From the NCBI RefSeq assembly GCF_001884735.1, contig NZ_MJAP01000003.1:1-64000 (forward strand): 64,000 bases of DNA, in the 5' to 3' direction. The position numbers and the translations under genes are program-made. The DNA comes from Natronohydrobacter thiooxidans (GTDB lineage Bacteria; Pseudomonadota; Alphaproteobacteria; Rhodobacterales; Rhodobacteraceae). Under the pieces are notes generated by a model. That model was not told the DNA's origin. It ran no database searches and was given only the letters and a program-made list of their open reading frames with translations. Shown piece by piece: positions 24,972-34,881 of the stretch; positions within the stretch are counted from its first letter, which is position 1, and each line of letters begins with the position of its first letter.

Positions 24972-26000
24972 ATGCCAGGAAAACAGACATATAAGGCAGA
25001 TATCGTCACTGTGGCGCAGGTCGCGGGTGTCTCGCCCGCAACCGTATCGCGGACGATGAATCACCCCGATCTTGTCAGCCCCGCCACGCGCAAAAAGATC
25101 GAAAAGGCCATTCGCAAGACCGGCTATATCCGCAACCGCGCGGCACAGGCGATGTATGGCCGCCGCAGCGCCACGCTCGGTCTGGTAGTCCCGACCGTCA
25201 ATCACTCGATCTTTGCCGAACTGGTGCAATCCTTCAACGATGCAGTGGCCGAGCATGGCTTCACCCTGCTTCTCGCGACCCATAACTATGACCTGCAGAC
25301 CGAATACCGCGTCATCCGTAAATTGCTGGAACATCGCGTCGATGGCATCGGCCTGATCGGGCTGGATCATGCCGAGGATATCTATCGCCTGTTCAAATCC
25401 CAGAATGTGCCGGTCATCGCTGTCTGGAGCTATTCCGAAACTGCGCGCATCCCCTCGATCGGCGCGGATAACCACGAGGCCGGAATGCTTGCCGCAGAGC
25501 ATATCCTGTCGCTTGGCCATCGCCGGATCGGCTTCATCTTCCCGCCCATGGCCGAGAATGACCGCGCCCGCGCCCGGTTCAATGCGGCCCGCGCGCTGCT
25601 GCATCAGGCAGGCATCCCCTGCCCCGAGGATCACACCGCCCACTCCCTCTACAGCATCGCCCAGGCGAAACAGGCCTGTCGCGACCTGCTCGCCCGCAAT
25701 CTGTCGCTGACCGCGCTGATCTGCGGCAATGACGTGATCGCACAGGGCGCCAGTGCCGCCGCGCAGGAACTGGGGCTGCGCATCCCGCAGGATATCTCGA
25801 TCATCGGTATCGGTGATTTCGCGGGCAGCGGCGACAGCTACCCCGCCCTCACCACCGTGCGCATCCCGGCGCAGGAAATCGGCGCGATGGCGGGGGAGAA
25901 GCTGGTCGAGCGCATCGCCGCCCCAGAGAGCGCGCAGATCCCCCATTCCCGCTTTCCGGTCAGCCTGAAACAGCGCGCAACCACCGCCCCGCCGCGCTGA
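24972..26000 (+). CDS. LacI-family transcriptional regulator
   Basis: The 342-residue protein has the LacI HTH at residues 10-35 (VTVAQVAGVSPATVSRTMNH), the hinge helix (NRAAQAMYGRRS) and a periplasmic-binding-protein-like ligand domain ending in the usual LTTVRIPAQEIG segment. It is divergent from the SauS-like dehydrogenase with a palindrome between. It probably represses that gene until an inducer derived from the substrate binds. Confidence 0.9.
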   Translation: MPGKQTYKADIVTVAQVAGVSPATVSRTMNHPDLVSPATRKKIEKAIRKTGYIRNRAAQAMYGRRSATLGLVVPTVNHSIFAELVQSFNDAVAEHGFTLLLATHNYDLQTEYRVIRKLLEHRVDGIGLIGLDHAEDIYRLFKSQNVPVIAVWSYSETARIPSIGADNHEAGMLAAEHILSLGHRRIGFIFPPMAENDRARARFNAARALLHQAGIPCPEDHTAHSLYSIAQAKQACRDLLARNLSLTALICGNDVIAQGASAAAQELGLRIPQDISIIGIGDFAGSGDSYPALTTVRIPAQEIGAMAGEKLVERIAAPESAQIPHSRFPVSLKQRATTAPPR

Positions 26001-26087
26001 TCTTGCGCTCCTCCGCCCGCTCCACTACCCCGGCGCGGCGATGCGGCCCTGCCTCACGCCAACCCGCCAGAAAGGACTGCCCCGCCC

Positions 26088-26516
26088 GTGCTCGCCCTGA
26101 CCGGATTGTTCTTCGCAGCCTTCATCGCCGCGACCCTGCTGCCCGCGCAATCCGAGGCCGTGCTCGCAGCCCTGGTCCTTGCCGGGCAACACCCGGTCTG
26201 GCTGCTGGTCACTGTGGCCAGCATCGGCAATGTGCTCGGCTCGGTGGTCAACTGGGTCATGGGCCGCTTCCTGATGGCCTATTCGGCGCATCCGCGCTTC
26301 CCCTTCACGCCCGCGCAGATCTCCCGCGCGCAGGACTGGTATGGCCGCAGGGGCTGGGTCAGCCTGTTCGGAAGCTGGCTGCCCGTGATCGGCGACCCGC
26401 TGACACTGGCGGCGGGCATCATGCGCGAACCGCTCTGGCGCTTCCTGCTGGTGGTGACAGCGGCCAAGGCCGGGCGCTATATCGTGCTGGTCATGGCGCT
26501 GCAGGCCGCTCTCTGA
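26088..26516 (+). CDS. YqaA/DedA-like inner-membrane protein
   Basis: This 142-residue protein begins at a GTG at 26088 with AAAGGA upstream. It has four hydrophobic segments, and the motif GNVLGSVVNWVMGRF followed by GSWLPVIGDPLTLAAGIMR is typical of the YqaA branch of the SNARE-associated/DedA superfamily. These proteins are membrane-embedded and linked to lipid or ion homeostasis. The exact role is unknown. It stands alone after the LacI gene. Confidence 0.75.
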   Translation: MLALTGLFFAAFIAATLLPAQSEAVLAALVLAGQHPVWLLVTVASIGNVLGSVVNWVMGRFLMAYSAHPRFPFTPAQISRAQDWYGRRGWVSLFGSWLPVIGDPLTLAAGIMREPLWRFLLVVTAAKAGRYIVLVMALQAAL

Positions 26517-26523
26517 CCGCGCG

Positions 26524-26979
26524 TCACGAGGGCGGGCGCTGCGCCAGCACGACCCCCAGCCCCATCAGCACAATCCCCGCCACGCGGATCAGATCCAGCG
26601 GGCGCGGGCGCGCCCCGAAAAGCGCGAAATGATCAATCACGCTGATCGCGACGATCTGGCCCAGAAGGACGAACATCACCGCATTGCCCACCCCGAACCG
26701 GGGCGCCACCCATGAAATCGACAACAGGTAAAAGGCAATCAGCAACCCGGCCAGAAACAGATGCTTGGGCTGCGCCGGGATCAGCGCGAAACTGCCCCCT
26801 TGGCCGCCCAGCGCCGCCACCAGCACCGCCACCAACCCGGCGATCAGGAACATCACTGCCCCCGCCGCCGCAGCCGAGCCGATCCGCGTGCCAAGCTGCG
26901 CATTCAACGCTGCAAGCACCGGCACCCCCACCCCGGCGGCAAGCATGATCAGGGCGTATTTCAGCGTCTCGGGCGTCAT
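26524..26979 (-). CDS. DMT-family transporter (YdcZ/DUF606 type)
   Basis: The 151-residue protein has five predicted membrane helices. ALIMLAAGVGVPVLAALNAQ and GNAVMFVLLGQIVAISVIDH are characteristic of the single-repeat YdcZ family of drug/metabolite transporters. The start at 26979 follows AAGGA; the longer frame to 27084 would overlap the divergent gene. Single-repeat members usually act as dimers. The substrate is unknown. Confidence 0.75.
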   Translation of the reverse strand: MTPETLKYALIMLAAGVGVPVLAALNAQLGTRIGSAAAAGAVMFLIAGLVAVLVAALGGQGGSFALIPAQPKHLFLAGLLIAFYLLSISWVAPRFGVGNAVMFVLLGQIVAISVIDHFALFGARPRPLDLIRVAGIVLMGLGVVLAQRPPS

Positions 26980-27071
26980 CGGCAGTGTCCTTGCAATTTG
27001 CGCCACTCTAGCCGAGCCACGGGAGAGCGCCAGCCCTTGCATCGCCCCGGCCCCTCCCCGATAGTAGCCCC

Positions 27072-27932
27072 ATGACAGGCACACTTCTTTCCCTCGGACA
27101 TGGCTATAGCGCGCGGGCGCTCGAAGACCGGCTCCTGCCGCAAGGCTGGACCATCATCGGCACCACCCGCAACCCGGACAAGGCCAAAGCCATGGCCGCG
27201 CGCGGCGTCACCCCGCTCATCTGGCCGGGATCGCCCCTGCCGCTGGCGCAGGCCACCCATCTGCTGACCTCGGTCGCGCCGGGTGCGCCGGGCGCAGGCG
27301 ATCCGGTGCTCGCCGCCCATGGCCATGAGGTCGCCGCTGCCACCCATCTGCAATGGGTCGGCTATCTCTCCACCGTCGGCGTCTATGGCGACCGGCAGGG
27401 CGGCTGGGTCGACGAGACCGCGACGCTCGACGCGAAAACCCCTCGCAGCGTCGCACGACGCGACGCCGAAGCCGCATGGCAGAGGCTGTGCGACCGCGCC
27501 GGGCTGCGGCTGCATATCTTCCGGCTGGCAGGCATCTACGGCCCCGGACGCGGCCCTTTCGAGAAGCTGCGCTCGGGTCGCGCGCAGATGGTGATCAAGC
27601 CGGGCCAGTATTTCTCGCGCATTCATTACGACGATATCGGACAGGCGCTGGAACTGGCGATCCGCTCGGACCAGCCCTCGCGCATCTGGAACCTCTGCGA
27701 TGACGCTCCCGCCCCGCCGCAGGATGTGCTGCGCCATGCAAGCCAGTTGCTTTGCATGGACCCGCCGCCCGAAGTCTCGATCGACGAGGCCGAAATGTCC
27801 CCCATGGCGCGCAGCTTCTATGCCGACAGCAAACGCGTGCGCAATGACCGGATCAAACGCGATCTGGGGCTGAAACTGATGCACCCGGATTACCAGACCG
27901 GCCTCGCCGCGATCCTGCGCAGCGAAGGGTGA
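27072..27932 (+). CDS. SDR-family NAD(P)-dependent oxidoreductase/epimerase
   Basis: The protein has 286 residues. The N-terminal nucleotide-binding motif is SLGHGYSARAL, which is loose compared with GxxGxxG. A YLSTVGVYGD segment and the active-site-region RLAGIYGPGR follow, as in extended SDR epimerases of the YeeZ type. Substrate and pathway are not evident. truA follows after 35 bases and may be co-transcribed. Confidence 0.75.
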   Translation: MTGTLLSLGHGYSARALEDRLLPQGWTIIGTTRNPDKAKAMAARGVTPLIWPGSPLPLAQATHLLTSVAPGAPGAGDPVLAAHGHEVAAATHLQWVGYLSTVGVYGDRQGGWVDETATLDAKTPRSVARRDAEAAWQRLCDRAGLRLHIFRLAGIYGPGRGPFEKLRSGRAQMVIKPGQYFSRIHYDDIGQALELAIRSDQPSRIWNLCDDAPAPPQDVLRHASQLLCMDPPPEVSIDEAEMSPMARSFYADSKRVRNDRIKRDLGLKLMHPDYQTGLAAILRSEG

Positions 27933-27967
27933 TTGCCAAGCCCGCCACGCCGCGCTAGCACGCGCCC

Positions 27968-28738
27968 ATGCCTCGCTATGCGCTACAGATCGAATATGAC
28001 GGACGCCCCTTCTGCGGCTGGCAGGCGCAGGCGGGCCTGCCAGCCGTGCAGGACGCCATCGAGACCGCACTCGCGCGTCTGGAGCCCGACCTGCCCCGCA
28101 TCGCCGCCGCCGGGCGCACCGATACCGGCGTGCATGCCACCGGACAGGTGGCGCATTGCGACATGGCGCGCGACTGGTCCCCCTTCCGCCTGATGGAGGC
28201 GCTCAACCACCATCTGCGCCCGCTGCCCGTGGCCGTGCGCGCCTGTGCGCTGGCAGATAGCGAATTTCACGCCCGCTTTTCGGCGCATGAGCGGCGCTAT
28301 CTCTTCCGCCTGCTCACCCGCCGCGCGCCCCCCACATTTGACGCAGGCCGGGTCTGGCATATCAAACACAAGCTGGATCTCGGCGCGATGCGCGACGCGG
28401 CCGCGCATCTCATTGGCCTGCATGACTTCACCACCTTCCGCGCCAGCCAATGTCAGGCCGCCTCGCCAGTCAAGACACTGGACGCGCTGGAAATTGCACT
28501 GGTCGAGGGTCTGTCCGGCGTGGAGATCCAGTTCCGTTTGCGCGCGCGGTCCTTCCTGCACAATCAGGTGCGCAGCATCGTGGGCACGCTGGAACGGGTC
28601 GGCGCGGGTGCCTGGGCGCCTGAAGATGTGAAAACCGCGCTGGAGGCGCGCGACCGCGCCGCCTGCGGCCCGGTCAGCCCGCCCGACGGGCTCTATCTGA
28701 CCGGGGTGGGCTACGCACGCGACCCTTTCGCCGGGTAA
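27968..28738 (+). CDS. truA: tRNA pseudouridine(38-40) synthase TruA
   Basis: This 256-residue protein has the family signature GRTDTGVHA with the catalytic Asp near residue 52. [16 protein letters not shown] and [18 protein letters not shown] are also present. TruA converts uridines 38-40 in the anticodon arm of tRNA to pseudouridine. Length and all key regions are normal. Confidence 0.95.
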   Translation: MPRYALQIEYDGRPFCGWQAQAGLPAVQDAIETALARLEPDLPRIAAAGRTDTGVHATGQVAHCDMARDWSPFRLMEALNHHLRPLPVAVRACALADSEFHARFSAHERRYLFRLLTRRAPPTFDAGRVWHIKHKLDLGAMRDAAAHLIGLHDFTTFRASQCQAASPVKTLDALEIALVEGLSGVEIQFRLRARSFLHNQVRSIVGTLERVGAGAWAPEDVKTALEARDRAACGPVSPPDGLYLTGVGYARDPFAG

Positions 28739-28750
28739 GCCGCCGCTTTA

Positions 28751-28774
28751 TTGAGTATTTTCAGCAAGAAAATG
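28751..28774 (+). repeat. Rhodobacterales-type intergenic element, copy 1
   Basis: TTGAGTATTTTCAGCAAGAA and the following AATG match the reverse complement of 38459-38484 (TTGAGTATTTCTGGCAAGAA) with few changes. It lies in the short gap between truA and the DUF1330 gene. Confidence 0.6.
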
Positions 28775-28780
28775 AGAGGA

Positions 28781-29068
28781 TCAGTCCACTTCCTCGACCA
28801 CATAAAGGTCGCGGATGGACGCCCCTTTGGCGAAACTCAGCGCTTCCTGATATGCGGGCGAATTATAGCAGGCGACCGCATCTTCCACCGAAGGAAAACG
28901 CGCCACCACATTGCGCGGGCGCGCCTTGCCCTCAAGCACGACCATGCGGCCCCCGCGCGCCAGAAACACACCGCCATGCGCCGCAATCGCAGGCGTCGCG
29001 CGTTTGGCATATTCGCCATAGGCGTCAGCATCCGTGACCTCGACCGAGGCGATCCAAAGCGCGCTCAT
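28781..29068 (-). CDS. DUF1330 family protein
   Basis: The 95-residue protein has the ferredoxin-like DUF1330 pattern: [20 protein letters not shown], then the [20 protein letters not shown] signature. Its ATG overlaps the alaS stop as ATGA, so it is translationally coupled to alaS. The family resembles dimeric alpha-beta barrel proteins. No reaction is assigned. Confidence 0.85.
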   Translation of the reverse strand: MSALWIASVEVTDADAYGEYAKRATPAIAAHGGVFLARGGRMVVLEGKARPRNVVARFPSVEDAVACYNSPAYQEALSFAKGASIRDLYVVEEVD

Positions 29069-31722
29069 GCCTTCACTCCTTCGATTGTGCGGGTCACGGC
29101 CTGAAGCGCCGCCTCTGCCCCCGCGATATCCGCACCACCGCCCTGCGCCATGTCAGGCCGCCCGCCGCCGCCCTTGCCGCCAAGCGCTTCCACCGCCGCG
29201 CGCACCAGATCAACCGCCGAGATCCGCGCCGTCAGATCCGGCGTCACCCCCGCCGCCACCGCCGGTTTCGCGCCGGTATCGGCGATCAGCACCACCGCGC
29301 CGGAACCAAGCTTCTCCTTCATCGCATCAATCAAAGGCGGCAGATCCTTGCCCGTCACCCCGGTCATGACCCTGGCGATCAGCTTGATCCCCGCCACATC
29401 CTGCGGCGCATCCTCGGACCCGCCCCCGCCCATGGCGACCTGCCGCTTGAGCTGCGCGATCTCATTCGCCAGCGCCCGGCGCTCCTCCATCAGCGCCCTG
29501 ACGCGCTCGGGCACATCCTGCGCGGGCGCTTTCAAGAGCGTGGCCAGCCCGGAAAGCCGCGCCTCCTGCGCGCGCAGATGATCGAGTGCCGCCTGCCCGG
29601 TCAGCGCCTCGATCCGCCGCACCCCTGCCGAGGACGCGCTATCGCCAAGGCAGACAAAGGCCCCGATATCGCCAGTGCGCGCGACATGGGTGCCGCCGCA
29701 GAGTTCCAGCGAATAGGTCGCCCCGTCCGGCCCCTTCTGCGACCCCGGCAGTTGGCCCATCGAGACCACCCGCACTTCCTCGCCATATTTCTCGCCAAAA
29801 AGCGCCTGCGCCCCCAACGCGCGCGCCTCATCCGGGGTCATGATCCGGGTCTCGACAGCCGTGTTCTGGCGGATAAAAGCGTTGACCTCGGCCTCGACCT
29901 GCGCCAGTTCCTGCGCGCTCAGCCCCGCACCATGGCTGAAATCAAAGCGCAGCCGGTCGGGGGCATTGAGCGAGCCCTTCTGCGCCACATGATCCCCCAA
30001 AGCCCGGCGCAGCGCCTCATGCAGAAGATGCGTCGCCGAATGGTTCGCGCGGATCGCAGAGCGCCGCTGATGCGCCACTTCCAGCTTGACCGGCTGGCCC
30101 TTGCTGATCTCGCCCTCGATCACCTTGGCGATATGGATCACTACCCCCGCGGTTCGGCGCGTATCCGTGACCTCTGCCAGCCCGGTGGCAGAACGGATCA
30201 GCCCGGTATCGCCCACCTGCCCACCGGATTCGGCATAGAACGGGGTCTGGTTGACGATGATCTGCACCTCGCCTTTGGCCGATGCGACCTCGGCGCCGTC
30301 CGCGACCAACGCCAGCACCTGCCCCTCGGCGCTTTCCATATCATAGCCCAGGAACTCGCTCGCCCCGAACCGGTCGGCCAGATCGAACCAGATCGTCGCA
30401 TCCGCCGCCTCGCCCGAACCCGACCAGCTCGCTCGCGCCCGCGCCTTCTGCTCGGCCATCGCCGCGTCGAACCCCGCCGCATCGACCGCCCGGCCCCGCT
30501 CGCGCAGCGCATCCTGCGTCAGATCGAGCGGAAATCCGTAAGTGTCATAAAGCTTGAACGCCGCCGCGCCGGGCAGCTCAGCCCCCTCGGGCAGCGTCTC
30601 CAGCTCCGCATCCAACAGCTTCAGCCCGCGATCCAGCGTCTGGCGGAAGCGGGTTTCCTCGGCGCGAAGCGTCTCCGTGATCAGCGCCTGCGCATCGCGG
30701 AGTTCCTGATAATGCCCGCCCATCTGCGCCACCAGCGCCGGGACCAGCCGATACATCACCGGATCCTGCGCCCCCAGCATATGCGCATGCCGCATCGCCC
30801 GGCGCATGATCCGGCGCAGCACATAGCCGCGCCCGTCATTGCTGGGCATCACCCCGTCGGCGATCAGGAAAGAGGTCGCGCGCAGATGATCCGCAATCAC
30901 GCGGTGATGGGTCTTGCCGGGGCCATCAGGGTCGGAACTCGTGGCATGCGCCGAAGCCTCGATCAGCGCGCGCATCAGATCCGTGTCGTAATTGTCATGC
31001 TTGCCCTGCAACAGCGCGCCGATCCGCTCCAACCCCATGCCGGTATCGATCGACTGGCGCGGCAGGTCGGTCAGGCTTCCATCCTCATGCTGTTCATTCT
31101 GCATGAAGACCAGATTCCAGATCTCGATGAAACGGTCGCCATCTTCTTCCGGGCTCCCCGGAGGGCCACCCCAGATCGACGGCCCGTGATCGAAGAAAAT
31201 CTCGGTACAGGGACCGCAAGGCCCGGTCGGCCCCATGCGCCAGAAATTGTCATCGGTCGGGATACGGATGATCCGGTCATCGGGCAGCCCCGCCACCTTC
31301 TTCCAGATCTCGGCGGCCTCGTCATCGGTATGATAGACCGTGACCAGGAGCCGGTCCTTCGGGATATCGAAATCGCGGGTCAGCAATTCCCAGGCAAAGG
31401 GGATCGCGTCGGATTTGAAATAATCCCCGAAGCTGAAATTCCCCAGCATCTCGAAAAACGTATGGTGCCGCGCGGTATAGCCCACATTGTCCAGATCATT
31501 ATGCTTGCCACCCGCGCGCACGCATTTCTGGCTGGTGGTCGCGCGGTTATAGTCGCGATGCTCCAGCCCGGTGAAGACATTCTTGAACTGCACCATGCCG
31601 GAATTGGTGAACATCAGCGTCGGATCGTTGCGCGGGACAAGGGGCGAGCTGTCAACGACCGCATGGCCCTGCCGGGCAAAATAATTCAGAAAGGTCGAGC
31701 GGATATCGTTCAGGCTGGCCAT
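29065..31722 (-). CDS. alaS: Alanyl-tRNA synthetase
   Basis: The 885-residue protein has class II synthetase motifs at the N-terminus ([33 protein letters not shown]). The editing domain has the zinc-binding [12 protein letters not shown] and [10 protein letters not shown] motifs. A C-terminal glycine-rich C-Ala domain ends the protein. It charges tRNA-Ala and clears mischarged Ser and Gly. I chose the ATG at 31722, which follows GGAGA. A plus-strand open frame of 768 codons opposite to it is only a GC-rich shadow. Confidence 0.97.
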   Translation of the reverse strand: MASLNDIRSTFLNYFARQGHAVVDSSPLVPRNDPTLMFTNSGMVQFKNVFTGLEHRDYNRATTSQKCVRAGGKHNDLDNVGYTARHHTFFEMLGNFSFGDYFKSDAIPFAWELLTRDFDIPKDRLLVTVYHTDDEAAEIWKKVAGLPDDRIIRIPTDDNFWRMGPTGPCGPCTEIFFDHGPSIWGGPPGSPEEDGDRFIEIWNLVFMQNEQHEDGSLTDLPRQSIDTGMGLERIGALLQGKHDNYDTDLMRALIEASAHATSSDPDGPGKTHHRVIADHLRATSFLIADGVMPSNDGRGYVLRRIMRRAMRHAHMLGAQDPVMYRLVPALVAQMGGHYQELRDAQALITETLRAEETRFRQTLDRGLKLLDAELETLPEGAELPGAAAFKLYDTYGFPLDLTQDALRERGRAVDAAGFDAAMAEQKARARASWSGSGEAADATIWFDLADRFGASEFLGYDMESAEGQVLALVADGAEVASAKGEVQIIVNQTPFYAESGGQVGDTGLIRSATGLAEVTDTRRTAGVVIHIAKVIEGEISKGQPVKLEVAHQRRSAIRANHSATHLLHEALRRALGDHVAQKGSLNAPDRLRFDFSHGAGLSAQELAQVEAEVNAFIRQNTAVETRIMTPDEARALGAQALFGEKYGEEVRVVSMGQLPGSQKGPDGATYSLELCGGTHVARTGDIGAFVCLGDSASSAGVRRIEALTGQAALDHLRAQEARLSGLATLLKAPAQDVPERVRALMEERRALANEIAQLKRQVAMGGGGSEDAPQDVAGIKLIARVMTGVTGKDLPPLIDAMKEKLGSGAVVLIADTGAKPAVAAGVTPDLTARISAVDLVRAAVEALGGKGGGGRPDMAQGGGADIAGAEAALQAVTRTIEGVKA

Positions 31723-31926
31723 GGTCTGTCTCCGGCGCATGAGAGGCTGGCGCATGGTTTAACTTCGTGTCGGGAAGGTGTCCACACCTGTCAATGCGGG
31801 CTGTCCGGCAATGACCTCACTGGCGCGGATCGCGCCGCCCCGAGACGCCAGCCCCCAAGACCACCCAATCGCCAGAGAAGGTGAACCGTAGCGCTGCTTC
31901 ATTCGCGCACGGACGCGCCATCCCTC

Positions 31927-32502
31927 TCATGCGGGCGACTCCCCAAATGGCAGCTTGATCACCGCATCCCCCTCGCGGATCACCCCGTCACGCGCCACCC
32001 GGCACAGGATCCCGCGCAACCGCAGCGACCGGTGCCCGGGCAGGTTGATCCACTCGCGCGCGGGCTTGCCATAGCGCGCCGCCCATTTCACACAGGCATC
32101 GTTGAAAATCTCCGAGACTTCCAGCACCGCCGAGCCGACTGCAAGCCGTTGACCGGCGGGAAAATTCGCCTCTGAAAGGTCCATATCGGTGATGAATGTA
32201 TCGCCCGGATGCACGATAGTCGCGCGATCGCGCCAGACCAGATCGAGCACCCGGCGCGACAGGATAGAGACCTGTATTCCCGGATGCGGCCTGCCATCGG
32301 GCAGCCGCAGCCAAGGCCGTGTCGCCCAGCGCTCGCCGGGGATCCCCTGCGCGCGGGTCACCTTGATCTCGGGCACAAACCGGCGCTGGCCATAATCCGG
32401 GCGCAGGCACAGCATCTCCACGCGGCCTCCATCCTTCGGCGCGGCCAGCACATGCGGCAAGCCGGCATCCAGTTCAGCGCGCGAGACCTGCAATGATGTC
32501 AT
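31927..32502 (-). CDS. MOSC-domain protein
   Basis: The protein is 191 residues from the ATG at 32502, with GAAGGGA upstream. The pattern PGIQVSILSRRVLDLVW, then SEANFPAGQRLAVGSAVLEV and CVKWAARYG with RGILCRVARDG, fits the MOSC (molybdenum cofactor sulfurase C-terminal) fold. MOSC proteins bind a sulfur-carrying or pterin cofactor. The specific partner is unknown. Confidence 0.7.
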   Translation of the reverse strand: MTSLQVSRAELDAGLPHVLAAPKDGGRVEMLCLRPDYGQRRFVPEIKVTRAQGIPGERWATRPWLRLPDGRPHPGIQVSILSRRVLDLVWRDRATIVHPGDTFITDMDLSEANFPAGQRLAVGSAVLEVSEIFNDACVKWAARYGKPAREWINLPGHRSLRLRGILCRVARDGVIREGDAVIKLPFGESPA

Positions 32503-32652
32503 TATCCCTTCGCCCGTCAGCATTACCCGAGGTACAGTACGCAGTTTTGCGCATACCGCGCCCCTCGCCCGTCAGCATCACCGGGGCCGACGGATCGCAG
32601 GAACGCCCCCGGATGCGATTTCCCCGATCCAGACCCCGGTCGGAATGCAGTC

Positions 32653-32694
32653 TATAGCGGGTTGCATTCATTGGCATTCATGCACCCCGCTATA
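32653..32694. repeat. Palindrome downstream of recA
   Basis: Arms TATAGCGGG and CCCGCTATA enclose a loop with an inner TGCAT/ATGCA pair. It lies between recA and the MOSC gene, next to the palindrome at 32708-32753, and could fold in the recA mRNA tail. Confidence 0.55.
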
Positions 32695-32707
32695 ACTTAT
32701 TGTGGTC

Positions 32708-32753
32708 GCATGTTTTGATGCGCAAAACCGGAGACCACTTTTGCGCAACATGC
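32708..32753. repeat. Extragenic palindrome, copy 1
   Basis: The structure is GCATGTT, GCGCAAAA, a loop, TTTTGCGC and AACATGC, placed directly after the recA stop. The related sequence at 41417-41458 shows a repeat family. From memory, palindromes of this form are common in alphaproteobacterial intergenic regions. It may protect or end the recA transcript. Confidence 0.7.
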
Positions 32754-32754
32754 T

Positions 32755-33822
32755 CTAATCCTCAGTCAGCGCGTCGTCATTCTCGCTCATATGGAAATCC
32801 AGCCCATGGGCGGCGCGGATCTTGTCCTCGATCTGCAAGGCCATCTGCGGATTGTCCTTCAGGAAATTCTTCGCATTCTCGCGCCCCTGACCGATGCGCT
32901 CATCGCCATAGGAATACCAGGCGCCGGATTTTTCCACGACCCCGGCCTTCACCCCCAGATCCAGCAATTCCCCGCGTTTCGAGATCCCTTCGCCATACAT
33001 GATGTCGAACTCGACCTGCTTGAAGGGCGGCGCCACCTTGTTCTTGACCACCTTCACGCGGGTCTGGTTGCCCACAATCTCCTCGCGATCCTTGATCGCC
33101 CCGATCCGGCGGATATCCAGCCGCACGGAGGCGTAGAATTTCAGCGCATTGCCGCCCGTGGTGGTCTCGGGCGAGCCGAACATGACCCCGATCTTCATGC
33201 GAATCTGGTTGATGAAGATCACCATGCAATTCGAGCGCGCAATGGAACTGGTGAGCTTGCGCATCGCCTGGCTCATCAGCCGCGCATGCACCCCTACCGA
33301 ACTGTCGCCCATATCGCCCTCAAGCTCGGATTTGGGCGTCAGCGCCGCCACCGAATCGACCACGACCAGCGACACCGCGCCCGAGCGCACCAGCGTATCC
33401 ACAATCTCCAGCGCCTGTTCGCCGGTATCGGGCTGCGAGATCAGCAGCTCATCCAGATCGACCCCCAGCTTGCGGGCATATTGCGGGTCCAGCGCATGTT
33501 CGGCATCGACAAAGGCGCAGACCCCGCCTTTCTTCTGTTCTTCGGCCACGACATGCAGCGTCAGCGTGGTCTTGCCCGAGGATTCAGGGCCATAAATCTC
33601 GATGATCCGCCCTTTCGGCAACCCGCCGATCCCCAGCGCGATATCCAGCCCCAGCGATCCGGTCGAGGTCGCCTCGATATCCTTGAGGACATTATCGCCC
33701 CCAAGCTTCATGATCGAGCCCTTGCCGAATTGCCGCTCGATCTGTGCCAGCGCCGAATCGAGCGCCTTCTGTTTTTCCGCCGTGCGTTTGTCGGTCATTG
33801 TCAGCAGGTCCGCCGTTGCCAT
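32755..33822 (-). CDS. recA: Recombinase RecA
   Basis: The 355-residue protein has Walker [10 protein letters not shown], the DNA-binding loop regions ([20 protein letters not shown]) and an acidic C-terminus ([11 protein letters not shown]). RecA forms the filament for homologous recombination and stimulates LexA self-cleavage. I chose the ATG at 33822, which follows AGGGGCAGA. An SOS box lies 50-65 bases upstream. Palindromic repeats follow the stop. Confidence 0.98.
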   Translation of the reverse strand: MATADLLTMTDKRTAEKQKALDSALAQIERQFGKGSIMKLGGDNVLKDIEATSTGSLGLDIALGIGGLPKGRIIEIYGPESSGKTTLTLHVVAEEQKKGGVCAFVDAEHALDPQYARKLGVDLDELLISQPDTGEQALEIVDTLVRSGAVSLVVVDSVAALTPKSELEGDMGDSSVGVHARLMSQAMRKLTSSIARSNCMVIFINQIRMKIGVMFGSPETTTGGNALKFYASVRLDIRRIGAIKDREEIVGNQTRVKVVKNKVAPPFKQVEFDIMYGEGISKRGELLDLGVKAGVVEKSGAWYSYGDERIGQGRENAKNFLKDNPQMALQIEDKIRAAHGLDFHMSENDDALTED

Positions 33823-33871
33823 TTCTCTGCCCCTTATTCCATAGCGCGCCTTGCGCGGCAATCGCAGCTTT

Positions 33872-33886
33872 GTTCGATGATTGTTC
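33872..33886. promoter_or_regulatory. LexA (SOS) box of recA
   Basis: GTTCGATGATTGTTC matches the alphaproteobacterial LexA site GTTC-N7-GTTC exactly. It lies in the recA promoter region. Confidence 0.8.
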
Positions 33887-34086
33887 CATATCGCAGAAAC
33901 AGGCACAAAGCGAGAACTTTCTATGCGCCCGACGACTCACTCTTGCGCGAAAATGGTTAAATTTCAGTGAGCGCGACAGATGCATCCGGCGCAAGGCGGG
34001 GTTTCGGCTTTTGCAGTGGTCATGTCAGAACCCATGACCTAGATTGGTGCCAAGGGGGGAAACACCTTGCAAGAAAGGGTTTCCAG

Positions 34087-34320
34087 ATGGCAAGTCTGAA
34101 CACGAATATCACCGGCACGAATGTGCTGTCACAACTGGGCCAGAACCTGCGGTCCTTCGGCAATGGCGTGCTGAACCTGCTGGTTCTCATCGCCGAATTC
34201 ACGCCCAGATACCGCGCGATCCAGTATTACAACGCGCTCTCGGACGAAGAGCTCGCCGAAATGGGCATGACCCGCGCCGATGTGGTGCAAAAGGTCTTTG
34301 GCGCGCGCATGTATCTCTAA
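34087..34320 (+). CDS. DUF1127 small protein
   Basis: The protein has 77 residues and starts at 34087 after AAAGGG. The C-terminal half (RAIQYYNALSDEELAEMGMT followed by RADVVQKVFG) is the DUF1127 domain, common in small alphaproteobacterial proteins. Some DUF1127 proteins are linked to RNA turnover and phosphate or stress responses; the role here is unknown. Its last bases overlap the convergent gene. Confidence 0.85.
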   Translation: MASLNTNITGTNVLSQLGQNLRSFGNGVLNLLVLIAEFTPRYRAIQYYNALSDEELAEMGMTRADVVQKVFGARMYL

Positions 34321-34817
34321 TCCGACCTTGCCCGCGCCAGACCTGTGGCGCGGATCAGGGGGGCGGTCTGCGGGGTAAACGCGTGCAGCAGCGCGAAACA
34401 TCCCGGTGGCAGATCGGCCTCCTGCACCTGCCGGGCGATCTCGGTCGCAGGCAGCGCCGCATCGGGCGGCGGGCACCAGATCAGCCCATGGCCCAGCCCG
34501 CCCCCCAGTGCTGTGCCCAGCGCATGGCCGTCCGCTGCCCCCCCGCACAGGATCAGGGGCGCCGGGGCCGGTTGCGCGCTCAGGATCGCGTCACGCATGC
34601 CATAGGGCGCCAGCCGCGCAGCCAGCCGGGCGCGCGCCGCGTCATCCGCGCCGCGCAATGCGCTCTGCGCCCGCGCGAAATCCTGCGCCTCTGCCAGCAC
34701 GACCGACCCGGCGCGCAGACCATCCGCGCGCGTGACAGCCATGCGCCCGGTGCCAAAAGGCACCCGCCAGCGCCCCCCCACGAAATGCGCAAACAGCCGC
34801 TCTGAAAGATCATCCAT
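34317..34817 (-). CDS. Short aldehyde-dehydrogenase-like protein without catalytic domain
   Basis: The 166-residue protein is not a known family to me, but its layout echoes the N-terminal part of aldehyde dehydrogenases: FVGGRWRVP near the start, a helical AARARLAARLAPYG segment, and GLIWCPPPDAALPATEIARQ followed by EADLPPGCFALLH, which parallels the cofactor-binding KPSE...AGLPPG region. The lysine of that site is missing, and there is no catalytic Cys/Glu domain. It may be a degenerate or repurposed remnant. It is convergent with the DUF1127 gene. Confidence 0.45.
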   Translation of the reverse strand: MDDLSERLFAHFVGGRWRVPFGTGRMAVTRADGLRAGSVVLAEAQDFARAQSALRGADDAARARLAARLAPYGMRDAILSAQPAPAPLILCGGAADGHALGTALGGGLGHGLIWCPPPDAALPATEIARQVQEADLPPGCFALLHAFTPQTAPLIRATGLARARSD

Positions 34818-34881
34818 GGCGACTGCCTAGCAGGGGCCGGGTGCCCTTGCCAAGCCGCGCGCTTTCGGCCACGACAGGGCC

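Noticed and set aside
24876..25946. N-terminal extension of the aldehyde dehydrogenase frame
   Set aside because: It runs antisense through the LacI gene. A good ribosome site and family length place the start at 24875.
29578..31884. Open frame of 768 codons on the plus strand
   Set aside because: It is antisense to alaS, has no domain and arises from GC-rich codon structure of the true gene.
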